A DNA stretch of 64,000 nt, taken from the NCBI RefSeq assembly GCF_014023125.1, contig NZ_CP048914.1, positions 896,698 through 960,697 of the forward strand. Reading direction: 5' to 3'. Both the position numbers and the translations under genes were made by a program. Shown one piece after another: positions 57,712-64,000 of the stretch. This stretch comes from Candidatus Xianfuyuplasma coldseepsis. GTDB lineage: Bacteria > Bacillota_I > Bacilli_A > Izemoplasmatales > Izemoplasmataceae. The notes below the pieces were generated by a model. It saw only the letters and a program-made list of their open reading frames with translations, searched no databases and was not told the origin of the DNA. Numbering within the stretch: the stretch's first letter is position 1; every line of letters begins with the position of its first letter.

Positions 57712-59505
57712 ATGAAGAAAATGATGACAGGAAACGAAGCAGTAGCTCGTGGTGCGTATGAAGCATCCGTGCACTTTGCTAGTGCATATCCGGGAACACC
57801 AAGTACGGAAATATTAGAGAATATTGCTACCTATAAAGAGATTATAGCCGAATGGGCTCCCAATGAGAAAGTTGCTTTAGAAGCTGTGATTGGTGCGAGT
57901 TTTGCTGGGGGACGTAGTTTAGCCTCGATGAAACACGTTGGGTTAAATGTCGCAGCCGATCCGTTGTTCACATTTTCTTATACTGGTGTAAACGGTGGTA
58001 GTGTTGTCATTAGTGCCGATGAACCAGGTATGTATTCGTCTCAAAATGAACAGGATAACCGCAATTATGCCATCCATGCAAAAATTCCAATGTTGGAACC
58101 GTCAAACTCTCAAGAAGCTAAGGATATGATGGTGGATGCCTTCAACATTTCCGAAGAATATAATTCCGTGGTTTTATTCCGCATGACAACACGGATTTGT
58201 CATTCCAAATCGATTGTGGAACTAGGAGAGCGTCAAGAGATTTCACCAAAACCATATGAACGTCAATTAGATACCTATGTATCGGTACCGCGCAACGCTC
58301 GTAACAATCGTCACAAAGTCGAAGATCGGATGAACCGATTACAAGAGTATACCGAAACATCCAAGTGGAATTACACAATTTCCCATGGTTCAACAGTGGG
58401 TGTTATTGCAAGTGGAATGAGTGTCGAATTTGCCAAAGAAGCATTGGGCGAAACAGTCGATTATCTAAAACTGGGATTTACCAATCCTCTTCCTAAAAAC
58501 CTTATTCAAGAGTTTTGTGATAATCATGAAACTGTCTATATCATTGAAGAAAATGATCCCTATATTGAAAACTACGCCAAAACACTTGGTTGTGAGGTCA
58601 TAGGAAAGGATTTATTCCCCTATACCGGTGAAATGACACCGGACGTTATAAAACGTTGTGTCTTGAGTCAACAAGTTGAAGAACTTGAGGTGCCACAAGA
58701 TCTGATCGTCCCACGACCACCAACGTTTTGTAGTGGATGTCCGCATCGAGGATTCTTCTATGAACTTGGAAAAAAACGGAAAAAAATCATCGTTGCTGGA
58801 GATATCGGTTGCTATAGTCTTGCTGTTGGTGAACCCTATCGGATGATGGAATGGTTGATCTGCATGGGGGCTGCTTATAGTACCGCTCATGGAGCGCAAC
58901 GAATCATTGATTTGAAAGATGATGATGATCGTCGCCTTGTTGCTGTAATGGGAGACAGTACGTTCTTCCATACAGGGATTAACTCCTTGCTAAATACCAT
59001 TTATAATGGGGGCAATACCATCAATGTCATTCTCGATAACCGAATCACAGGGATGACAGGACAACAAGATAATCCTGGAAGTGGATTTACCCTACAAGGT
59101 GGCGATGCAGCGATAGGTGATATCGAAGCAATCTGTCGTGCCTTAGGTGTCAAACATGTACGAACAATCAATCCTAATGATTTGGCACTTGTCAAAGAAA
59201 CGATCAACTGGGCAATGGACCTTGATGAAACCAGTGTTATCATCACAAACTGGCCATGTGTCCTCAAAAAACACTACAAGGACGAAGACTTTGAGATGTA
59301 TCAGGACATGTGGAAAACAAAGGATTATGTGATTGAAGAAAAATGTACCGGTTGTAAAGCATGTCTGCGAAGTGGATGTCCGAGCTTAATTTTCAACCCA
59401 GAAACAAAGAAAACATCGATTGATCCATACACCTGTGTTGGTTGTGATGTCTGTGCTCAAATCTGTCCTTATGATGCAATCCAAAAGGAGGGATACCATG
59501 AGTAA
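57712..59505 (+). CDS. iorA: Indolepyruvate:ferredoxin oxidoreductase, alpha subunit
   Basis: 597 residues. Pyrimidine-binding domain (SAYPGTPSTEILENI), TPP-binding domain with GDSTFFHTGINSLLN and VILDNRITGMTG, and a C-terminal two-cluster ferredoxin (CTGCKACLRSGCP and CVGCDVCAQICP). Oxidatively decarboxylates aryl pyruvates from aromatic amino acids to acyl-CoA and reduced ferredoxin, which the hydrogenase could use. GAGGTGA before ATG 57712. Two cre-like sites suggest carbon-source control. Confidence 0.96.
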   Translation: MKKMMTGNEAVARGAYEASVHFASAYPGTPSTEILENIATYKEIIAEWAPNEKVALEAVIGASFAGGRSLASMKHVGLNVAADPLFTFSYTGVNGGSVVISADEPGMYSSQNEQDNRNYAIHAKIPMLEPSNSQEAKDMMVDAFNISEEYNSVVLFRMTTRICHSKSIVELGERQEISPKPYERQLDTYVSVPRNARNNRHKVEDRMNRLQEYTETSKWNYTISHGSTVGVIASGMSVEFAKEALGETVDYLKLGFTNPLPKNLIQEFCDNHETVYIIEENDPYIENYAKTLGCEVIGKDLFPYTGEMTPDVIKRCVLSQQVEELEVPQDLIVPRPPTFCSGCPHRGFFYELGKKRKKIIVAGDIGCYSLAVGEPYRMMEWLICMGAAYSTAHGAQRIIDLKDDDDRRLVAVMGDSTFFHTGINSLLNTIYNGGNTINVILDNRITGMTGQQDNPGSGFTLQGGDAAIGDIEAICRALGVKHVRTINPNDLALVKETINWAMDLDETSVIITNWPCVLKKHYKDEDFEMYQDMWKTKDYVIEEKCTGCKACLRSGCPSLIFNPETKKTSIDPYTCVGCDVCAQICPYDAIQKEGYHE

Positions 59506-60064
59506 ATCAATCAAGCTTGTCGGTGTTGGTGGCCAAGGTACCATCTTAGCCACAAAAATCCTATCTACTGCTTTAATCCATGAAGGATATGACGTTAAAA
59601 TGAGTGAGATCCATGGTATGAGCCAACGAGGTGGTAGTGTATCATCCGAAATCCGGTTTGGTGACAAAGTTCATTCTCCGGTTATTGAAAAAGGCCATGC
59701 GGATGTATTGGTTGCGTTTGAACAAATGGAAGCCGCCCGTTATCTTGATTATATTAAAAAGGATGGTGTTGTAATCGTCAATGATTATCAAGTAAATTCG
59801 ATGGTTACACTAACTGGAAAAGTACCGTATCCTCAAGGAATATTGTCCTACTTAAAAGACCATGTGCAAACCGTAATCGTTGATGCTCATACGATGGCGG
59901 GAAAACTTGGAAATGCCAAAGTTATGAACATCATCATGCTTGGTGCATTGATCAAACAACTCGGTTTTGAGCATCTTGATATCGAAGGTGCCATCCTTGA
60001 ACATGTCAAACCGAAATACCATGAACTCAACAAAATAGCCTTTCAACAAGGGCTGCAGTTATAA
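59498..60064 (+). CDS. iorB: Indolepyruvate:ferredoxin oxidoreductase, beta subunit
   Basis: 188 residues from ATG 59498, which overlaps iorA by 8 bases and follows AAAGGAGGG. The gamma/beta domain starts KLVGVGGQGTILATKILSTA and has SEIHGMSQRGGSV. Partner of IorA. A frame reaching upstream to 59420 is iorA in another frame. Confidence 0.95.
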   Translation: MSKSIKLVGVGGQGTILATKILSTALIHEGYDVKMSEIHGMSQRGGSVSSEIRFGDKVHSPVIEKGHADVLVAFEQMEAARYLDYIKKDGVVIVNDYQVNSMVTLTGKVPYPQGILSYLKDHVQTVIVDAHTMAGKLGNAKVMNIIMLGALIKQLGFEHLDIEGAILEHVKPKYHELNKIAFQQGLQL

Positions 60065-60090
60065 CACAATTATGTACTACCTCCTAATGA

Positions 60091-60120
60091 AAAGAAGAAC
60101 CCATCGGGCTCTTCTTTTCT
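60091..60120. terminator. Shared terminator, iorB and pspC-like gene
   Basis: AGAAGA, CCC with GGG, TCTTCT form a stem with one mismatch between convergent genes, with T and A flanks. Confidence 0.75.
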
Positions 60121-60125
60121 ATTGG

Positions 60126-60392
60126 CTAATACTTATATTCATCTTCATCAATGGCATAATCATCGGATAACGAATCTTTATTGATACTGGATATAACATC
60201 TTTTTTATCCGGTAATATGAGATAAAATATCACATACAACAATATCGGTGATCCAATCACAAACAATGTTAATAGAACATATACGATACGCACCGTTGTT
60301 ACATCCATATCATATACTTCACTAAATCCTTTTAATACGCCACCTAGCTGCGCTCCGTCTTTTGTCTTGTACAATTTCTTACTATCGGCCAT
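60126..60392 (-). CDS. PspC-domain membrane protein
   Basis: 88 residues. KLYKTKDGAQLGGVLKGFSE then VDMTTVRIVYVLLTLF-type hydrophobic helix and LILPDKK: the PspC domain. A single membrane segment, then an acidic Ser/Tyr tail. PspC proteins act in envelope stress; role here inferred. It begins 1 base after the end of the upstream gene. Confidence 0.9.
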   Translation of the reverse strand: MADSKKLYKTKDGAQLGGVLKGFSEVYDMDVTTVRIVYVLLTLFVIGSPILLYVIFYLILPDKKDVISSINKDSLSDDYAIDEDEYKY

Positions 60393-60393
60393 G

Positions 60394-60804
60394 TTACATA
60401 TCCTTTCGTAGTTGATGAGTTTCTTTGATATGAGGGAATGTCGTGATTAAATACTGAAGAATATCCTCGGCTTTACGACTATAAATATTCGAACAAAGGG
60501 TCACAACCTCGTTCTTATACAGTGCTTTGATGACACCACTCTCACGCGATGATAGTTGAACCATTGAGATGTCCTTAATATCAAACTCGCGCGTTTTGAT
60601 TGGTGTTTTCACAATCATTTTATCATCGGTAATCACAAGGGCATCTTTACGCCGGATAAACCCGAGTACATAATACGTCACAATCAAGACAACACCTATA
60701 ATCGTGATCACATCAATCAGATCGAATCCTTGGAGTAAAAACAACACCATAATCACAATAAATAAGAACACAATCCATGGGGACATTGTGATATTTGCTT
60801 TCAT
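60394..60804 (-). CDS. Membrane protein with PH-like domain
   Basis: 136 residues from ATG 60804 (GAGGTG 6 nt upstream). Two hydrophobic segments (about residues 9-25 and 29-46) then a ~80-residue soluble beta-rich domain (ALVITDDKMIVKTPIKTREF, DIKDISMVQLSSRE) ending in a helix, resembling bacterial PH-domain membrane proteins. No catalytic motif. Likely translated with the PspC gene. Confidence 0.65.
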   Translation of the reverse strand: MKANITMSPWIVFLFIVIMVLFLLQGFDLIDVITIIGVVLIVTYYVLGFIRRKDALVITDDKMIVKTPIKTREFDIKDISMVQLSSRESGVIKALYKNEVVTLCSNIYSRKAEDILQYLITTFPHIKETHQLRKDM

Positions 60805-60922
60805 ACTCATCACCTCATTTCAGTACCCTTATTATAACACAAAGAACGATTTTCAAAACAGTTTTTGAGTAGTTATGGTTTCGACGGATTATGCAGTGTA
60901 TAATGGAAGTGGAGGTGGTAGA

Positions 60923-61900
60923 ATGAACCACGAGATATTTAGGGAACGCTATAAACGTTTTAGCGAAGAAGACGAAGCCATTCAGCTATCAATCAACACA
61001 ATTATTGCCTTTGAACACTACATCGAGAAAGACATTGAAGAATCGACCCTTGACGATTTAAAAGCTTATATGAACCATCTCATTATAACCAACGCCAATA
61101 AATACAATAACGTCATTCACATTGCCCGATATTATTACTACGTGGATATGAAAGACCACTACATCCAAATGACGAAATACTTCAATACCTTAGGCGTCTT
61201 GGAAAACATTGTCGATCGCATAGAATTATATGGATCAAAAGAGTTAAAAGACAAGGTATTACAAGATATCGAACTACCCCCATTTCTATCTGATTCTACG
61301 GATATGCCCCATTATACAAAACGTTTTTTAGATATATTGAACAAACACATTCCACAAGATACCTGTAATCACATCCTCGCCGGAAACAATCATGGAATTC
61401 CCAAAGAGAGCTTCGATCAGGAAAAACAGTATTACAACGAGGCATCTAGTTTTAAAGAGTATTTACTAGACAAACATGCACGCAAGGTTCAAGAATTAAC
61501 CGATTATTATAACAACAACCAAATCTGGTTTGAACAAGTCATCACACCCGATGTCATTGAATTTGTCAAAGATAATCCCGAGATTCTCGGAGGAACCATC
61601 AAGGACGATAAGCTATACATTACAAAAATACCCTATGACATCAATAACTTTTTAAACGCGGAAAATGATACGTTAGCTCGCTATTATGCATGTCATTGTA
61701 GTTTTGTACGTGAAAATATCAAACAAGAAACCGAGGATATTCCGAAAGAGTGGTGTTATTGTTCAGGTGGATTTGCCAAGTATCCATTTGAAGTATTATT
61801 TGATCAAGAACTAGATGTCAAGCTACTGACAACACCACTGGATGGCCAGCGGTTATGCCGTTTTGAAATTGATTTATCCAATGTAGATTATAAAAAATAA
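60923..61900 (+). CDS. Unknown Cys-containing protein (DUF6144-like)
   Basis: 325 residues from ATG 60923 (GGAGGTGG upstream). No signal or membrane segment. The C-terminal region has YYACHCSFVRE and WCYCSGGFAKYPFEVLF, a C-x-C and C-x-C pattern, with a third Cys in TCNHILAGNNHG; this resembles the DUF6144-like family as I recall it. Metal binding is likely, function unknown. Single gene with a strong terminator. The -10 box is TATAAT 60899-60904. Confidence 0.7.
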   Translation: MNHEIFRERYKRFSEEDEAIQLSINTIIAFEHYIEKDIEESTLDDLKAYMNHLIITNANKYNNVIHIARYYYYVDMKDHYIQMTKYFNTLGVLENIVDRIELYGSKELKDKVLQDIELPPFLSDSTDMPHYTKRFLDILNKHIPQDTCNHILAGNNHGIPKESFDQEKQYYNEASSFKEYLLDKHARKVQELTDYYNNNQIWFEQVITPDVIEFVKDNPEILGGTIKDDKLYITKIPYDINNFLNAENDTLARYYACHCSFVRENIKQETEDIPKEWCYCSGGFAKYPFEVLFDQELDVKLLTTPLDGQRLCRFEIDLSNVDYKK

Positions 61901-61930
61901 ACCGATCTCGGGATCGGTTTTATTTTTTGT
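61901..61930 (+). terminator. Terminator after DUF6144-like gene
   Basis: ACCGATC (61901-61907), TCGG, GATCGGT (61912-61918), T-rich tail. Confidence 0.88.
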
Positions 61931-61985
61931 TTGTACATATATCAGCTACTGTATCACGTATTATGTTGGAAAAAGTTTGGATTGC

Positions 61986-62004
61986 CTATATATGTAATAT
62001 ATAG
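61986..62004. repeat. 8-3-8 palindrome with outer inverted repeat
   Basis: CTATATAT, GTA, ATATATAG is perfect. TATGTTGG (61962-61969) and CCAACATA (62013-62020) form a second inverted repeat around it. It precedes the T-box promoter; nothing else is seen in 61931-62050. Confidence 0.5.
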
Positions 62005-62050
62005 TTGTAATGCCAACATATGATGAAAACATTTTCACTGCAAAAAGGTC

Positions 62051-62079
62051 TTGATTTCACAATTAAAAAGTGGGACAAT
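62051..62079 (+). promoter_or_regulatory. T-box operon promoter (tentative)
   Basis: TTGATT (62051-62056), 17-bp spacer, GACAAT (62074-62079). Confidence 0.5.
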
Positions 62080-62084
62080 GTGGA

Positions 62085-62312
62085 AAACGAAGAACATGAG
62101 TAGTACAGTTTCATCAAAACGCAAAGAGAGCTGTTGGTTGGTGTAAAACAGTGGGTTGATAGATTGGAACGTGCATGGGAGTTGGATTATCGAAGTTTGA
62201 GGTAATCACGTTGCCGGCGTTAACGGTTTGAGCGCATAAAACAAGTAGTTTTATGAACTAAGGTGGTACCGCGATTATACTAGTCGTCCTTATTTTAAGG
62301 ATGACTTTTTTT
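62085..62312 (+). promoter_or_regulatory. T-box riboswitch, specifier CGT (arginine) probable
   Basis: Stem I has AGTA (62102-62105), the GAGAG and GGTTGGTG apical motifs, and on the return strand GAA (62167-62169) followed by CGT (62170-62172) and a purine, the place of the specifier codon. CAGTTT after AGTA pairs with AGATTG before GAA. The T-box sequence AAGGTGGTACCGCG is at 62260-62273; its TGGT pairs with an A-type discriminator. The terminator GTCGTCCTT/AAGGATGAC is at 62283-62305. CGT encodes arginine; the transporter genes follow. Confidence 0.85.
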
Positions 62313-62333
62313 ATTGGTTTAGGAGGTGTACTG

Positions 62334-63032
62334 ATGGATACATTATTTCGATATGATGCAATCAAAGATTGGATTCCCTATCTATTTGGGGGATTAGGCA
62401 TAACATTACTCATTGCAGTCGTGGCAGCTGTCTTTGGTTTTATCATTGGTATTTTAATTGTGATTTCGTATAAACATCCAACGACATCATGGGCCGCAAA
62501 AGCGTATATCGATATATTTCGGGGAACCCCGTTACTGCTGCAGCTATCGATTATCTATTTTGCTGTTCCACAGATTACCGAGAGAGTTCTAAACAATATG
62601 ATGGGGCTTGACGTTGATATTACCATTGCATCATTAACCGCCGCATTTATCACCTTTAGCTTAAATTCCGGAGCGTACATCAGTGAAATCATTCGTTCGG
62701 GTATCAATAGTGTTGATCCAGGAGAATTAGAAGCAGCCAGAGCTCTAGGAATTAGTAAGTTTCATACATTCAAAGACATTATACTACCAATTGCCTTTAA
62801 GAATTCTTTTCCAGCACTCATGAATGAGTTCATTACACTTGTGAAAGAGAGCTCTGTCGTTTCGGTGATTGGGATCAAAGATTTGATGCGTCGCCAACAG
62901 ATCGTTACATCACAAACCTATATGTATTTTGAACCATTGATCGTCATTGGAATTATCTACTATGTAGTGATCAAAATATTGACGATGGTTGGCCGAAAAG
63001 TGGAGGTGACTCTTGCGTATGATCAACATTAA
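62334..63032 (+). CDS. Amino-acid ABC transporter permease
   Basis: 232 residues from ATG 62334 (AGGAGGTG 6 nt upstream). About five membrane segments, HisM/GlnP type. The inner-membrane coupling loop is [20 protein letters not shown], preceded by [14 protein letters not shown]. Specificity is probably arginine or another polar amino acid, from the T-box. A longer frame starting at 62301 lies in the T-box terminator. Confidence 0.93.
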   Translation: MDTLFRYDAIKDWIPYLFGGLGITLLIAVVAAVFGFIIGILIVISYKHPTTSWAAKAYIDIFRGTPLLLQLSIIYFAVPQITERVLNNMMGLDVDITIASLTAAFITFSLNSGAYISEIIRSGINSVDPGELEAARALGISKFHTFKDIILPIAFKNSFPALMNEFITLVKESSVVSVIGIKDLMRRQQIVTSQTYMYFEPLIVIGIIYYVVIKILTMVGRKVEVTLAYDQH

Positions 63033-63738
63033 AAATGTCAATAAATACTTTGGCGATTTACACGTATTAAAAGACGTATCTCATACGTTTCAAACTGGTA
63101 AAACCACTGCAATAATTGGTGCCAGTGGTAGTGGTAAAAGCACCCTATTACGATGCATTAATCAACTCGAGATAATGGATTCAGGTGACATTTATGTCGA
63201 TGATAAATCCATCTATGAATACAAACACACAGATCTTGTGACGAAAGTCGGAATGGTCTTCCAACAGTTTAACTTATTTAGTAATATGACGGTGCTTGAA
63301 AACGTAGCTTACGCCTTAAAAAGAGTGAAAAAGTTATCAAAAGAAGAAGCGCAAAAACAAGCACTTACTGCTCTCACTACTGTCAATGTACAGGACAAAA
63401 TAAAACAGTATCCCGCCACCCTCTCTGGTGGTCAGAAACAACGTGTTGCGCTCGCACGAGCGATGGTTCATAAACCTGATGTCATGTTGTTTGATGAACC
63501 GACGAGTGCGCTCGATCCTGAGATGGTGAACGAAGTACTGGATGAAATTAAAAAGTTAGCACATACCGGATTAACCAATATTATTGTGACTCATGAAATG
63601 GGATTTGCCAAAGAGGTAGCCGATGAAGTCATCTATATGGACGATGGCAAAATTATTGAATATGGACCGGCCAAAGAGTTCTTTGAACACCCAACACAAG
63701 AACGTACCAAACAATTTCTAACCAAAATATTATCATAA
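63019..63738 (+). CDS. Amino-acid ABC transporter ATPase
   Basis: 239 residues from ATG 63019; TTG 63013 is a slightly earlier option after GGAGGTGA. Walker [10 protein letters not shown], signature [15 protein letters not shown], Walker [14 protein letters not shown] loop VTHEMGFA. GlnQ/HisP type. Overlaps the permease by 14 bases. Confidence 0.95.
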   Translation: MINIKNVNKYFGDLHVLKDVSHTFQTGKTTAIIGASGSGKSTLLRCINQLEIMDSGDIYVDDKSIYEYKHTDLVTKVGMVFQQFNLFSNMTVLENVAYALKRVKKLSKEEAQKQALTALTTVNVQDKIKQYPATLSGGQKQRVALARAMVHKPDVMLFDEPTSALDPEMVNEVLDEIKKLAHTGLTNIIVTHEMGFAKEVADEVIYMDDGKIIEYGPAKEFFEHPTQERTKQFLTKILS

Positions 63739-63751
63739 GGAGAAACCAAAA

Positions 63752-64000
63752 ATGAAGGAATTTATCATTATAGTATTAATCGGAATGATGACGTTATTAG
63801 GAGCTTGTGAACAAGCAGAAGACGTCGAAAAAGTAACTGTTTTAACATCCAGTGGGTATGCCCCATACGAGATTGTTGACACCAAAGGAAATTTAACCGG
63901 ATTTGATATTGAATTAATGGAAGCCATCGCCGATGAAATGGGAATCGTTATTGAATGGAGTGATGTATCCTTTGATGGTATCATCGCTAGTATTGAAACG
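63752..64000 (+). CDS. Amino-acid-binding lipoprotein (partial)
   Basis: 83 residues to the window edge. Signal with lipobox LLGAC (Cys19), then VTVLTSSGYAPYEIVD and LTGFDIELMEAIADEMG, the start of the SBP_bac_3 fold for polar amino acids. TAAGGAGA precedes ATG 63752. Third component of the T-box-controlled transporter. Confidence 0.93.
   Translation, partial: MKEFIIIVLIGMMTLLGACEQAEDVEKVTVLTSSGYAPYEIVDTKGNLTGFDIELMEAIADEMGIVIEWSDVSFDGIIASIET

Noticed and set aside
60875-60922. Longer N-terminus for the DUF6144-like protein from 60875
   Set aside because: The extension lies over the promoter -10 box and the GGAGGTGG ribosome site; ATG 60923 is correctly spaced.
62301-62333. Permease start at 62301
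   Set aside because: The codons lie in the T-box terminator hairpin; ATG 62334 has AGGAGGTG.

Overview
The window reads as a contiguous piece of a low-GC, Gram-positive-type bacterial chromosome. The best guess is a free-living relative of the Mollicutes (an Izemoplasma/Haloplasma-like lineage) or another deep Bacillota lineage. Signs of this are Bacillus-like gene order (DUF1934-rpoE-pyrG; tilS-hpt-ftsH with an S4 protein; mnmG-rsmG-parA-parB; tadA followed by SRP RNA), an SRP RNA of the short ~115-nt type, strong Shine-Dalgarno sites, UGA used as a stop and TGG for Trp, and no sporulation genes. Fermentative metabolism is indicated by a trimeric [FeFe] hydrogenase, class I fumarase with malic enzyme, and indolepyruvate:ferredoxin oxidoreductase. 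The taxonomic guess is inference. I saw no insertion sequence, prophage or CRISPR array.

Layout. 1-10.2 kb, mostly + strand: the phoU end with a PhoR-like kinase, DUF1934-rpoE-pyrG with a G-reiteration type pyrG attenuator, tldD/pmbA, fba, a ZIP transporter, an unknown helical protein and cysE. 10.2-18.3 kb, - strand: cysK, lysS, a zinc-type binding lipoprotein, and the rqcP-ftsH-hpt-tilS housekeeping block. 18.5-23.1 kb, + strand: a UMF1-type transporter, maf, and a LytTR regulator with a membrane-anchored beta-propeller protein. 23.1-25.7 kb, - strand: fumarase alpha and beta with malic enzyme. 25.8-27.0 kb: rpmE and a DUF2975/XRE pair.

27.0-33.9 kb, - strand, is the most unusual operon. 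It holds the hydrogenase subunits HydC, HndB-like, HydB and HydA, with five regulatory-looking genes between HydC and the HndB-like gene (DRTGG, RsbW-like ATPase, DRTGG, PHP, second HATPase). The PHP gene appears to start at a non-canonical ATT, and HydA has Ser where an H-cluster ligand Cys is expected. Perfect inverted repeats lie upstream.

34.1-39.0 kb: tdk, tadA, SRP RNA, an ArsR-type regulator with three phased repeats upstream, a Cof-type HAD phosphatase and a two-component system. 39.1-47.1 kb is an origin-proximal type block: mnmG, rsmG, a pair of unknown paralogous membrane proteins, DnaA-box-like sites, parA, parB, mscS, DUF951 and a MazG-like protein. 47.2-48.6 kb: 14 tRNA genes. 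48.7-51.3 kb: a small unknown protein, a possible PD-(D/E)XK nuclease and a GltS-type symporter.

51.3-56.1 kb: a guanine riboswitch drives guaB-purH-guaA, so GMP synthesis from AICAR is under one purine sensor. 56.1-61.9 kb: surE, a PPP-family phosphatase, iorAB flanked by two cre-like sites, a PH-like/PspC membrane pair and a Cys-rich DUF6144-like protein. 61.9-64.0 kb: a T-box leader with a probable arginine specifier, then an amino-acid ABC transporter (permease, ATPase, and a binding lipoprotein cut by the window end).
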